This document shows, piece after piece, positions 44,520-53,773 of a stretch of 64,000 nt of DNA (position 1 is its first letter; each line of letters opens with the position of its first letter). The stretch is from contig CANOEC010000017.1 of NCBI GenBank assembly GCA_947564735.1, positions 1 through 64,000 on the forward strand, read 5' to 3'. The notes under the pieces are model-generated. The model made no database searches. It saw only the letters and a program-made list of their open reading frames with translations, and had not been told where the DNA came from. The stretch is from an uncultured Lachnospiraceae bacterium (GTDB lineage Bacteria; Bacillota; Clostridia; Lachnospirales; Lachnospiraceae). The position numbers and the translations under genes were made by a program.

Positions 44520-45395
44520 CTAGCTGTCTTTCTGAATCTTTTTCAGTTCCTCCACCGTAAACACATAATCCGTGTTGCAGAAATGGCAGTTGAGCGTTAC
44601 TTCTTTGCCCTCATCAATCAACTCCTGCAATTCCTTTTTGCCAAGACTATGCAGTACCTTCTCCACCCGCTTTTTACTGCAGTTACAATAGAACTGTACC
44701 GGAAGGGTATCGGTCATCTCCACCCCGAAATCTCCCAGCACAAACTCCAAAATCTGCTCCGGCGTATTGCCCTCTTCCAGCAAAGTCGTCACCGGCTGCA
44801 GAGCGGACAGTTTCTGTTCCAGCTTTCTGATTACTTCCTCATCGGTAAAGGGCATCAGCTGTATGATAAACCCGCCTGCCTGACGCACGGTATTATTTTT
44901 ATCCATAAGCACGCCTAACGCCACGCTGGACGGTACCTGCTCGGAAGCGGCAAAATAATACGTCAGGTCGTCTCCGATTTCCCCCGTCTTCAACTCGATC
45001 GTGGAAGAATACGGTTCTTTTAATCCCATATCCTTGATCACCGTAAGGACGCCTAATCCGATGACTCCGCCCACATCCAGCTTGCCCACGCTGTTAGGCG
45101 GCATCATTGCCTGCGGTTTGTCCGCATAACCCTTCACATTTCCCTTTGAATCCGCCGTCACCGTCAGTCCGTGCACGGGACCCGCACCGTTTATCTTAAG
45201 CGTCAGCAGGTCTTTCTCCCCTTTTAACATACTGCCCATCATCACGCCGCCCGTCATCAGCCGCCCTAGTGCAGCCGTCACCACCGGGCTTAAGTTATGG
45301 GCGCTTCTCGCCCGTTCCACCAGCCCTCTCGATGTCACCGCGAACGCACGTATCTGCGCATTCGCCGCCGTTGCTCTCACAATATAATCCGCCAT
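44520..45395 (-). CDS. hslO: Redox-regulated chaperone Hsp33
   Basis: A 291-residue Hsp33 holdase activated by oxidation. It starts MADYIVRATAANAQIRAFAV and contains GVIGLGVLTVIKDMG; its C-terminal zinc switch has CNC and, about 28 residues later, CHFC. The start at 45395 is fixed by this N-terminus and by GAGGAG seven bases upstream. This start lies 101 bases inside the end of the preceding methyltransferase gene, an unusually long overlap that implies coupled translation. Confidence 0.95.
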   Translation of the reverse strand: MADYIVRATAANAQIRAFAVTSRGLVERARSAHNLSPVVTAALGRLMTGGVMMGSMLKGEKDLLTLKINGAGPVHGLTVTADSKGNVKGYADKPQAMMPPNSVGKLDVGGVIGLGVLTVIKDMGLKEPYSSTIELKTGEIGDDLTYYFAASEQVPSSVALGVLMDKNNTVRQAGGFIIQLMPFTDEEVIRKLEQKLSALQPVTTLLEEGNTPEQILEFVLGDFGVEMTDTLPVQFYCNCSKKRVEKVLHSLGKKELQELIDEGKEVTLNCHFCNTDYVFTVEELKKIQKDS

Positions 45396-46221
45396 GCTTG
45401 TTCTCCTCTTTTCCACACTCTCTCGCCACCACATAGATACGCTCGCTCACATCCGTGACCTCTCCATGGGTATCCGCATCAATCGCTTCCACAAAAGTAA
45501 GCCCTGCCTGTCTTACACAATCCTCCATCTGCTCCAGCCGGTAGCCTCTCTGATAGTGGGTTTCCTGAAATTTCCGATATGTGTCCGCCCCGCTTTGCAC
45601 AAAAATCGTCAAATCATACTCATTGATTTCCTCGTCTTCATGGTAAAAATTTTCCCATATAAAGCTACATTCTTCCCGGTTCTCCGCAATCGTTGTCTCA
45701 CCGATGACCTCTTTATATTTATACACCGTATTAAAGTCAAATATAAAAAGCCCTCCCGGATACAGATAGTTATTCACCAGCCGGAACGTCTGTATGATAT
45801 CCTCTTTTTCCAGAAGATAATTGATAGAATCACAGACGCAAAACACCGCCCCCACCGTGCCGTACAGTTCAAACTCTCTCATATCCTGTAACAGATACAG
45901 AATATCCGCCCCCGATTCTTCCCGCTTGTCCATGGCAATCTGCAGCATCTCCTGCGCATTGTCAATACCGATCATATCATATCCTCGCCTTGCAAGAAGC
46001 TGCGTCAAAGTTCCCGTTCCACAGCCCAGATCGAGAATGGAATTTCGCTCCTGTTCCAGATTCTGCTTCATGATGCCGCCAGCTTCCACCCCGTCATCCG
46101 GCGTTTTCTTACCGCCGCTATGCTTCGCAAGCAGTTCCAGCAGATACCCGCACCATTCTTCATACGGCGTATCATCCATAAACGTATCATATACCTGTGC
46201 AAATCCTGTGTATGCTTCCAT
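45295..46221 (-). CDS. SAM-dependent class I methyltransferase
   Basis: A 308-residue methyltransferase of the small-molecule type. Motif I is ILDLGCGTGTLTQLLA, with DMIGIDNAQEML after it and a motif IV-like VFCVCDSINYLLE. The catalytic fold should end near IYVVAREC; the last 35 residues or so, Gly/Cys/Glu-rich, are read from the region that also encodes the start of Hsp33 and are probably an unstructured tail. The substrate is unknown. Confidence 0.85.
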   Translation of the reverse strand: MEAYTGFAQVYDTFMDDTPYEEWCGYLLELLAKHSGGKKTPDDGVEAGGIMKQNLEQERNSILDLGCGTGTLTQLLARRGYDMIGIDNAQEMLQIAMDKREESGADILYLLQDMREFELYGTVGAVFCVCDSINYLLEKEDIIQTFRLVNNYLYPGGLFIFDFNTVYKYKEVIGETTIAENREECSFIWENFYHEDEEINEYDLTIFVQSGADTYRKFQETHYQRGYRLEQMEDCVRQAGLTFVEAIDADTHGEVTDVSERIYVVARECGKEENKHGGLYCESNGGECADTCVRGDIERAGGTGEKRP

Positions 46222-46240
46222 TGTCCCTATGCTTCTTTCT

Positions 46241-49036
46241 TTACTTGTCTGCCGCTTGTCCCCTCTTTATGGAAAAGTCTTCCAGTTGTCCGTCAAAAGA
46301 ACCCGTTTCCCCGCCAATCCTCTGCACCGGAAATACAAACGTCGCATATTCCTCAAACGCCTCCCGGCTGCCGAGTGTTCCGACCTTTTTTCCATCCACA
46401 TATAAGGTGGTCTGCCCCGGCTCTCCGACCACTTTAAGCTCCACCCACTCATGCAGCGGAAGGGTGTAATCCCATGTGTATGTCCTGCCTTCTCTGGCAA
46501 ATCCTACTTTTCCCGTCTGGGACTGTGCCGCATAAAATGCCCACTCGCCGTAAGCGCTGTCACTCTCGGCAAGCGCCTGCGTTCCCGCCTGCTTAAGACA
46601 CACCCGAAACGTTACCTCATAGAACGGCTCTATCCCTGTCCTTTCATCGTATATCCTGTTTTTCTCCCCTTTGACGTCAAACGTCACCCGCTCCAGCATA
46701 TCCGCCGCCTCGCAAAACGCCTCATAGGATTCATAGTCTCCCATTCCCCACAGCTTGGCGCTAAGCAGCGCAAGCGGCTGCCAGAACCGCTCATAGATAT
46801 CATATTCACAAATCCCCACATCCAGCGCGCCGCACATATCGTTCCAAATCATATATGCTGCGCCGAGCATCTGCGGAGCATAAGCCGGAATCAGCTCTAT
46901 CGAATTGTAATCATAGAATTTATTTGGTTCCCAGTTTTCATATAATTCTTTCCGGTTCAGATAATCATAACCGCCGCCCGGTATCACATACAGATGCCCG
47001 CTTTCCATGTTTATCAGCGAATATCCTGCCTCATACATCTGTTCCGGGTCCGCCCACAGCGTATTCCAGATGTTCATCTGCAGCCCCTCTTTGTCCGGCA
47101 TCGAACTGCCTTCCATATTGCTCAGACTGCCCCACAAACGCACGGTTCTGCCCGTCTCCTTCACCAAATCGGCTATCTGCGACACATACTGGCGGTATTG
47201 TTCCCCGTCTCCGTAATACTCGTCCATGCCGATATTGACAATCCGGGCGCTGCGAAACGCCGCATCCTCCCCCACGAGCGCCTCTTTCCAAATCTTCCGG
47301 ATAAGCGCCGTTGCGTCCGCATTGTTCAAATCAATCTGGTCTACCGACTCAGCGCGGGTTTTCAGCGCATACTCCGGATACAGTTTTGTGATAGACAGGG
47401 AATGCGCCGGCGTATCAATCTCCGGAACCACCCTCACACCGTAACGCTCCGCCGTCCTTATAAACTCATCAAACTCCTCTTTCGTGTAAGCGTATTCCGA
47501 AGAAGTCAGCCGCTCTCCGCTCTCCCCCGTCACATCCGATTCCAGCCGGAAAGCGCTGTACGCCGTCATTGCATGTTCCGCCGTATCCGCCAGACCGCTT
47601 GTGCTGAGTATCGCATTGTCATTCAGATGGATTCCCATGTCATTCATTTTGTAATAGGACATGGTCTCCATCATGGCATACAGTGTTTCCATAGATACCG
47701 GCTTACGCGCCACATCAATCCCGAACCCGCGCACCTCATAGAGCGGATAATCCCTGATTTGTCCGCAGGGCAGCGTCTGATACTTAGAAAGCATCTGCAA
47801 AATCGTCACCGTTCCCCAGCGCACGCCCGTATCCGTCCGCCCTTTTATGACACATATGTCGCTTATGTCACAGAAATATCCTTCCTCTCCTAACCCGTCA
47901 GCTTCCTGTGCATAGCAAAGATAAAAGTCTCCCGGTCTGACATCCTCAAGTCTGCCGCTTACAATTTCCACCTTGCAGCGAACTATTGTCAGATACCTTT
48001 GCCGGAAAAGCTCCGCAACTGCCTGCAGCGTAGAACCTTCCTCCACCACCACACGAAACTCGCCGCCCGTCTCGAAGCTGCCTTCCCCGCCCCGCCATTC
48101 CGCGAGCGCCGGAATCACCTCCGGGCAGTCATTGTTACGCCGCGCTTCCTCATCCATATCATCTGTGCCGCCTATGCCCTCCGTGTCCTCTATGCCGTCC
48201 GTATTGACGCCGGCTGCACCGGCTCCGCCTTCATATGCCGGCACCGAAAGGATTTGGGAAATCTCGCGGACGTCCGAGGCGTCCCGGCTGTTTTCCACCC
48301 GGAATCCCACCGTCACCTCTTTCTCCTGAATCGTGTCATAAATCGTCCCGTCTGCGGCGATAATCTGCTCATAATCCGCACCCAGATACACAACCTCATA
48401 GCCCTCCGGCGCCTCGGGCATCACCAGATATCTGCCGCCGTCCTCCCCGTATCCGACCTTTGCCTCCCCCAGACAATATGCGGCAGGCTTGTCCTCATAC
48501 ACTTCAAATTCGTAGAGGGATACATTCTGATACAGATTCGAGAAGTCCTCCTCGCTGTCGGATACCGCATAGACACTGAGCCTTAGGTACTTCACTTTCA
48601 CAGGCGCCTCAAAGGCAATCTCCTGATTCTTCACCTGCGGCGGCGTATCAAACGAACGAATCGTCTCCCAGTCTGCGCCGTCCGCCGAACCCTCCAATGC
48701 ATATGCGGTCGCATTGCGCCGTTCCCATTTGAGAATAACAAAAGAAACTGAAATTTCTTCCGGAAATTCCAGTTCTATATAGTGTGCCGCATTTTCCCAA
48801 TTATTTTCACTTGACCAGCGGGAAGACAAATCCGTATCATTCCCGTCGATTGCTTTATATGCCGACAATTCTTCCGTCTCCATGCTGTCGCAGGTCGCAA
48901 TCACGCCTCTTTGGCGCGCAAGATTCTCATCTTCCACTGTCCTTCCCGCAAAAAAAACTGCCACACCCGCCGCGACGAATGCCACAAATACACATATACA
49001 GATGATAACGGCATATTTCCTTTTCTTCTTATCCAT
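46241..49036 (-). CDS. Membrane-anchored GH20 beta-N-acetylhexosaminidase
   Basis: A protein of about 931 residues. After an N-terminal membrane anchor (about 8-31) comes a discoidin/F5-8 type C domain (about 45-195), a short linker with Asp/Glu/Gly-rich sequence, the GH20 N-terminal subdomain, and the GH20 barrel with MGIHLNDN, VVPEIDTPAHS and the catalytic Asp-Glu pair in NIGMDEYYGD (about residue 600). The C-terminal 150 residues look like a concanavalin/LamG domain. It should remove terminal GlcNAc or GalNAc from host or microbial glycans at the cell surface. The ATG at 49036 is chosen because it puts the anchor at the N-terminus; its ribosome binding site is weak. Confidence 0.88.
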   Translation of the reverse strand: MDKKKRKYAVIICICVFVAFVAAGVAVFFAGRTVEDENLARQRGVIATCDSMETEELSAYKAIDGNDTDLSSRWSSENNWENAAHYIELEFPEEISVSFVILKWERRNATAYALEGSADGADWETIRSFDTPPQVKNQEIAFEAPVKVKYLRLSVYAVSDSEEDFSNLYQNVSLYEFEVYEDKPAAYCLGEAKVGYGEDGGRYLVMPEAPEGYEVVYLGADYEQIIAADGTIYDTIQEKEVTVGFRVENSRDASDVREISQILSVPAYEGGAGAAGVNTDGIEDTEGIGGTDDMDEEARRNNDCPEVIPALAEWRGGEGSFETGGEFRVVVEEGSTLQAVAELFRQRYLTIVRCKVEIVSGRLEDVRPGDFYLCYAQEADGLGEEGYFCDISDICVIKGRTDTGVRWGTVTILQMLSKYQTLPCGQIRDYPLYEVRGFGIDVARKPVSMETLYAMMETMSYYKMNDMGIHLNDNAILSTSGLADTAEHAMTAYSAFRLESDVTGESGERLTSSEYAYTKEEFDEFIRTAERYGVRVVPEIDTPAHSLSITKLYPEYALKTRAESVDQIDLNNADATALIRKIWKEALVGEDAAFRSARIVNIGMDEYYGDGEQYRQYVSQIADLVKETGRTVRLWGSLSNMEGSSMPDKEGLQMNIWNTLWADPEQMYEAGYSLINMESGHLYVIPGGGYDYLNRKELYENWEPNKFYDYNSIELIPAYAPQMLGAAYMIWNDMCGALDVGICEYDIYERFWQPLALLSAKLWGMGDYESYEAFCEAADMLERVTFDVKGEKNRIYDERTGIEPFYEVTFRVCLKQAGTQALAESDSAYGEWAFYAAQSQTGKVGFAREGRTYTWDYTLPLHEWVELKVVGEPGQTTLYVDGKKVGTLGSREAFEEYATFVFPVQRIGGETGSFDGQLEDFSIKRGQAADK

Positions 49037-49061
49037 TCTGTTCCATCCCGATGGGCGCAGT

Positions 49062-49562
49062 CTACGCCAGCAGCGCGCCAAGCAGCCCGTATGACAAAAC
49101 CGACATGATTACCGTAGCAATCGCAATCCCTAACAGCTCCGCAATGATTGCTTTTTTAAAATCCACATCTAACAGCGCGGCTATGAGCGACCCCGTCCAT
49201 GCACCGGTGCCGGGCAGGGGAATCCCTACAAAAAGCACCAGCCCCCAGAACTCGTACTTGCGGATATTATCACTTTTACCCATCGCACGGTTCTCCAGCT
49301 TCTCAATCAGCCCGCGGAACAACTTGATTTTCTTCATCCATTTGAAAATCTGCTTGATAAAAAGCAGAATAAACGGTATCGGAATGATATTGCCGATAAT
49401 GCAGAGCGGAATCGCCGTGGTAATCGGCACCTGCAGCAGCTTCGACACAATCAGTCCTCCGCGCAGCTCCAGAATCGGAATCATCGAAATAATAAATACG
49501 ACGACTTCCTTAGACACATATTTTCCCAGTGTTACCGCAAAAGCGGCAGCTAATTTCTCCAT
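49062..49562 (-). CDS. Small multidrug export-like membrane protein (COG2426 type)
   Basis: A 166-residue membrane protein with about four or five hydrophobic segments. PILELRGGLIVSKLL and VGIPLPGTGAWTGSLIAALL are the two signature re-entrant-like motifs of the Sm_multidrug_ex group. The name comes from annotation history; transport of drugs is not established. It sits between hisC and the GH20 gene on the same strand. Confidence 0.85.
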   Translation of the reverse strand: MEKLAAAFAVTLGKYVSKEVVVFIISMIPILELRGGLIVSKLLQVPITTAIPLCIIGNIIPIPFILLFIKQIFKWMKKIKLFRGLIEKLENRAMGKSDNIRKYEFWGLVLFVGIPLPGTGAWTGSLIAALLDVDFKKAIIAELLGIAIATVIMSVLSYGLLGALLA

Positions 49563-49624
49563 ACTTTACTCCCCTATTATCCTTTCCCTTATAGTATATG
49601 CCCTGTCCGCATAAAACTTGAATA

Positions 49625-50692
49625 TCAGCCGCATATCTTCTCCAATGCACGATACAACGCCTCCATCTGCTCATCCGTGCCGATGGTGACGCGCAGATAG
49701 TTGTCAATCCGCTCCTTGTTCCAATATCTAACATATATGTCATTTTCTCTTAGCCGCTCAAATATCTCCCGTGCCGGAACCCTGTCATGACTTACAAACA
49801 TGAAGTTGCCGTAAGACTCCGGAAATGTAAAGCCCAGTCTCGTAAATTCTTTCTTGGCACGTTCCCGCGTGCGCATAATTTTCCCGCAGCTTTCCTGAAA
49901 ATACGCCTCGTCCTTCACGGCTTCCACGCCAAGCTGCAGCGCCGCATAGTTCATGGTGTACGAATTAACCGAATATTTTACATCATTGATGTATTTGATC
50001 AATTTCCGGCTGCCCATCGCATAACCGATACGCATTCCCGCCATCGACCTTGACTTGGAAAACGTCTGAACCACCAGCAGGTTGTCATACTTTTGAGTAA
50101 GCGGCAGACAGCTCGTGCCGCCGAAGTCAATGTATGCCTCATCGACAATCACCACCACATCCCGGTTTGCCTCGATAATCCGTTCCACCTCTCCCCGCCC
50201 AAGCAGTACACCCGTGGGCGCATTGGGATTCGGGAACACCACGCCGCCGTTAGGCTGCATATAATCTTCCACCCTGATGCAGAAATGCTCGTCTAACGCC
50301 CGCGTCTCATAGGGCACTCTGTATAAATCCGCCCACACATCATAGAAGGAATACGTGATATCCGGAAACAGTATCGGTTTTCCGGATTGGAAAAAGGTCA
50401 TAAACGCCAAGGAAAGCACATCGTCCGACCCGTCCCCGATAAAAATCTGCTCCTTATCAATCTGATATTTCAAAGCAAGCGCCTCTGCCAGTTCAGTCTG
50501 CTCCGGAAACGCCGGATACAGACGCATCCTGTCAAGCTCCATTCCTGCCATCGCATCTTTTACCTTCGGCGACGGCGGATAGGGATTCTCATTTGTATTT
50601 AACTTAATCACCGTTTTATTTTCCGGCTGCTCGCCCGGCACGTAAGGTACAACCTTACGCACATTCTCTTCCCATTTCATATGAATATCCAT
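49625..50692 (-). CDS. hisC: Histidinol-phosphate aminotransferase
   Basis: A 355-residue PLP enzyme of histidine synthesis that converts imidazole acetol phosphate to histidinol phosphate. Motifs: KLNTNENPYPPSP, FIGDGSDDVLSLAF, VIVDEAYIDFGG and the PLP lysine in TFSKSRSMAGMRIGYAMG. The start at 50692 (MDIHMKW) or 50680 is preferred; earlier codons run into the glycosyltransferase gene. No other his gene is nearby. Confidence 0.93.
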   Translation of the reverse strand: MDIHMKWEENVRKVVPYVPGEQPENKTVIKLNTNENPYPPSPKVKDAMAGMELDRMRLYPAFPEQTELAEALALKYQIDKEQIFIGDGSDDVLSLAFMTFFQSGKPILFPDITYSFYDVWADLYRVPYETRALDEHFCIRVEDYMQPNGGVVFPNPNAPTGVLLGRGEVERIIEANRDVVVIVDEAYIDFGGTSCLPLTQKYDNLLVVQTFSKSRSMAGMRIGYAMGSRKLIKYINDVKYSVNSYTMNYAALQLGVEAVKDEAYFQESCGKIMRTRERAKKEFTRLGFTFPESYGNFMFVSHDRVPAREIFERLRENDIYVRYWNKERIDNYLRVTIGTDEQMEALYRALEKICG

Positions 50693-50700
50693 TCCCTTTC

Positions 50701-51726
50701 TCACTTTCCCTCCGGCAGCTTCCACTCTTTCGCAAGCTTCTCGTACACCGCCGCCTGCTCCTCGTCGCCCGCCGCATGGTAACATCTTGCAAGCCCCATC
50801 AACGGTATATCGCCGCCGCTGCGGATGTTTAAAATACTCTCCGTTTCATAGGCTCCATTATAAAACCATATGACCGCCTCGTCTATATCCTGCTTCTGCA
50901 AAAAATATTCCCCTAATTCACAGCAGATTTCCGCGCAGCCGTCGCAGGCGATAACCTTCAAGGCATATTTCAGAAACTCCTCAGTATCTCCGCATATCCT
51001 CGCCGCCCGTGCCGCCACGCACGCCGCTTCCTTAATCTCATCCTCGCTCCGTTCCATATCATGACAGGACTGTCGGAAAAATGCCCGCGCTTCCATAAAG
51101 TCCTTATCCTCCCCGGAAATAAACAACTCCTTGGCGTATATATTGTGGAGACGCTTATCCAGCCGCTCTCCCCCCGCCGTCTGCCTCGCAAACGCTGCCA
51201 AATCTCTGTCTTTATGATTATTCTCCGGCAAATGCTGTATTTCAATTTCACTGTCATAAATGACCGGTTCCAGATTCACCTGCTCGTGAATCGCCCCCTG
51301 CCATTGAAACGTCCGCAGCCGCTTAAACAGCTTCGGACGAAGCTCCCTGTCAAAATTGTATATCGTCCCGTGAGAAAGCTGGTTCGTATAATACATCTGC
51401 ACGATGTCAATTTCCGGCAAAAGCGTCTCTTTTAACAGGCGAAACGCCTCCCTGTTCTTTTCATCCAGCACCTCATCCGCATCGGCGGAATAGATGTACT
51501 CCATCTGCGCCTTGGAAAAGGCAAAATTGCGCGCCGCCGCAAAATCTCCAATCCATGCAAAATCATAGACTTTGTCCGTATACTTAGCAGCAATCTGTCT
51601 GGTCGCGTCCGTGGAACCCGTATCAACGATAATGATTTCCTCCGCCAAATCTGCGATACTGTCAAGACACCGCGCCAGAATCCGCTCTTCATTTTTTACG
51701 ATCATACATAGGCTGACTGTAATCAT
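50701..51726 (-). CDS. Family-2 glycosyltransferase with TPR-like tail
   Basis: A 341-residue GT-A glycosyltransferase of the SunS-like group. MITVSLCMIVKNEE opens the nucleotide-binding fold, IIIVDTGSTDATRQ follows, and the metal-binding DxD is in YSADADEVLD. The C-terminal 150 residues are helical with TPR-like spacing. The ATG at 51726 is used; a GTG 18 bases earlier coincides with the likely ribosome binding site. The next gene, hisC, starts nine bases after its stop. Acceptor and sugar are unknown. Confidence 0.88.
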   Translation of the reverse strand: MITVSLCMIVKNEERILARCLDSIADLAEEIIIVDTGSTDATRQIAAKYTDKVYDFAWIGDFAAARNFAFSKAQMEYIYSADADEVLDEKNREAFRLLKETLLPEIDIVQMYYTNQLSHGTIYNFDRELRPKLFKRLRTFQWQGAIHEQVNLEPVIYDSEIEIQHLPENNHKDRDLAAFARQTAGGERLDKRLHNIYAKELFISGEDKDFMEARAFFRQSCHDMERSEDEIKEAACVAARAARICGDTEEFLKYALKVIACDGCAEICCELGEYFLQKQDIDEAVIWFYNGAYETESILNIRSGGDIPLMGLARCYHAAGDEEQAAVYEKLAKEWKLPEGK

Positions 51727-51745
51727 AATGTTTCTGCCTTTCACT

Positions 51746-52096
51746 CTACTGCCTTCTGTAATACACCGACTGTCTCATACACCCGTCCACATACAACACA
51801 CAGCGCGACTTTCCTGCCAGAAAAGCCAACTCACGGTATCTGTTTCGGCGTACAAAACGCTTTGAGGGACAAATCTGATACAGCGTCGTATAGGACAAAT
51901 CCGCCAGCCGCTCTCGTAGGCGCACCACATATTCGCCGCCGCTTCTTGTAAGTCCGGCGCGCCCCAGATAACGATACCTCTTTCCGTCCCAGTTATAGAT
52001 GCGCACTGTACCGTATCTAATGGCATACAATACAGCCGCCAGAAAAACTGACATAATTGTCAGAATAATTACTCCACTCATATCATCCAGATGCAA
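51746..52096 (-). CDS. Small single-pass membrane protein, unknown
   Basis: A 116-residue protein if the TTG at 52096 is the start, supported by GAGGAG about nine bases upstream; the ATG at 52081 has no such site. One membrane segment (about residues 8-25, VIILTIMSVFLAAVLYA) is followed by a basic, Arg/Tyr-rich cytoplasmic tail (YNWDGKRYRYLGRAGL). The family is not recognised. It lies 19 bases upstream of the glycosyltransferase gene and downstream of a palindrome-rich leader. Confidence 0.6.
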   Translation of the reverse strand: MHLDDMSGVIILTIMSVFLAAVLYAIRYGTVRIYNWDGKRYRYLGRAGLTRSGGEYVVRLRERLADLSYTTLYQICPSKRFVRRNRYRELAFLAGKSRCVLYVDGCMRQSVYYRRQ

Positions 52097-52114
52097 CTAT
52101 TTTTCTCCTCATTT

Positions 52115-52236
52115 CGGAGCGTTTACGCGACGAGGCGGCACAAATATCAGATTTGTGTCTGCCATCAAACAAATTTGTGACGCTCCGGCACAAATTTGCG
52201 TGTGGGAAATCAGCACTTCCGCGTGATTTTCCACAC
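52115..52236. repeat. Nested palindromes upstream of the small membrane protein
   Basis: An outer stem CGGAGCGT (52115-52122) / ACGCTCCG (52180-52187) encloses CACAAAT-ATCAG-ATTTGTG (52139-52157). Next to it GTGTGGGAAATCA (52200-52212) pairs with TGATTTTCCACAC (52224-52236). The layout resembles the block at 3739-3949. It lies in a 249-base gap and would form the leader of the gene starting at 52096. Confidence 0.65.
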
Positions 52237-52345
52237 TTCTCCTCATTCTCCAAATTCTAAACAGTTTAAGATTAGCATACTCTCCAGTGTAATTCAAGCT
52301 ACCTGCGTACCCGATTTTCGCCCGTCGTAACAGTTCCGCCTCCGC

Positions 52346-53539
52346 TCAGACTTTCCGCAAACCCGCCAGCCGCTCCTTCGCATAGTCCAGCGCATACTGA
52401 AGCATGAGCGGCAGCACAACGCCTGCCGCCAGATATACCATCCCAAACTGTTCCGCGCCCCGCACAAAATAGAAATAATCAATATTCGTATAGAACTGCG
52501 CAAAATCAAAATCCGCGCACCAGCCACTTCGCGCCGCCACCACCGCCAGCAAGGTTTTGACCAGCATAAAAGCCATTACGTGATGCATCATGACCGCATA
52601 GGTATTCCGTCCAAGATATTGCACGGCAGGGCTTTCTCCGAATACCGGCGCAAGCATCTTAGAAACGCGCAGCCAGAACGCAATTCCTGACACAATTGTC
52701 ACATATGGCATGACCGGTCCGTTGGCAAATCCCGTACACCACACACTGCTAAACGCCAGTCCGTTAAACCCTACGTTCAAAATCACCTGCAGCCCGAATA
52801 AAATGGCAAAATACGGCAGGGTTTTCATGGTATCATGCTTTTCAAGCCTTTTTAGATAAAATTGTCCCATCTGAAAAGATGGAAACAGGAACAAAATCCT
52901 CCCCGGCGCCTTATAATTCCCCCACACATGCCCGCCGATGGCAAGCCAGACCACGGCAATCCCCACAAGCAGGCTGCCTATAAGCATCACCCACTCCGTA
53001 ATAAAGTCTTCCTTTTCCTTTGACAAGCCGCCGCGTCTGATATCCTTCCGTCCGCCGGACAGCATTTCCCACAACTTCCATACGAGCCGTATCACTTTTC
53101 GTAAAACGATTCTTGCACACAGATTCATCATCTCTATCACAAACAGCGCCGGCACAAACCATGCCGCATAATTGTAGATAAACTGATACCCGTGCAGAAA
53201 AGGCTCAATGAAAAGCGTCCGCAGGCTTATCCCCTCGCCCATCGCAAAACCGGCTGTGCGCATCGCCCATGCGAGCAGTCCATAGACGACATTCCAGATA
53301 AAATATGGCAAAAGCAGCCGCCGCAGCTTCTTTTTTACATATTGTAAAGGCGCTTCTTCCTCCGAAGCCTTATAAAAATAACCGGAAATAAACACAAAGA
53401 GCGGCACATGAAAAGAATAATAAGGGTACAGCTCCCCCACCGTCATGATATGATAGCCGCAGTGCCCCGCCACTACCATAAGGATTGTAAACGCCGACAG
53501 AATGCGAAACGTTGTGTTATCTTGCTTATACTGTGTCAT
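52346..53539 (-). CDS. Acyltransferase-3 family membrane protein
   Basis: A 397-residue polytopic protein with about ten membrane segments. The N-terminal pattern RILSAFTILMVVAGHCGYHI and FHVPLFVFISGYFYK is that of family-3 membrane acyltransferases, whose conserved His in the first segment takes part in O-acetylation of cell-surface sugars or lipids. A basic cytoplasmic loop lies near residue 165 (GGRKDIRRGGLSKEKED). It is followed by a 249-base gap on the same strand. Confidence 0.87.
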   Translation of the reverse strand: MTQYKQDNTTFRILSAFTILMVVAGHCGYHIMTVGELYPYYSFHVPLFVFISGYFYKASEEEAPLQYVKKKLRRLLLPYFIWNVVYGLLAWAMRTAGFAMGEGISLRTLFIEPFLHGYQFIYNYAAWFVPALFVIEMMNLCARIVLRKVIRLVWKLWEMLSGGRKDIRRGGLSKEKEDFITEWVMLIGSLLVGIAVVWLAIGGHVWGNYKAPGRILFLFPSFQMGQFYLKRLEKHDTMKTLPYFAILFGLQVILNVGFNGLAFSSVWCTGFANGPVMPYVTIVSGIAFWLRVSKMLAPVFGESPAVQYLGRNTYAVMMHHVMAFMLVKTLLAVVAARSGWCADFDFAQFYTNIDYFYFVRGAEQFGMVYLAAGVVLPLMLQYALDYAKERLAGLRKV

Positions 53540-53632
53540 AGTTCCCCTTTAAATACCTTTTCATGAAAATGTGATTTTCAATTCTTTTTCATTCTGTGAT
53601 ATGGCTGCATGTATACCCTCACGAAATTTTCT

Positions 53633-53661
53633 TTGCCACCCCGGCAGTGCTGTTCTATAAT
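53633..53661 (+). promoter_or_regulatory. Sigma-A-type promoter
   Basis: TTGCCA (53633-53638) and a perfect TATAAT (53656-53661) are separated by 17 bases, 113 bases ahead of the ATG at 53774. Confidence 0.75.
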
Positions 53662-53773
53662 AGACGTAGACGCAACAGACTGTATTACAAGAATGCCTCC
53701 ATAATCCTTGCCGAAACATTGTAGGAATACGGCATTTGCAGCCAATCACAATCACTATCATACAGGAAATCAG

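Noticed and set aside
46994-47893. Plus-strand frame of about 300 codons opposite the GH20 gene
   Set aside because: Antisense to conserved GH20 motifs, with shadow-type composition.
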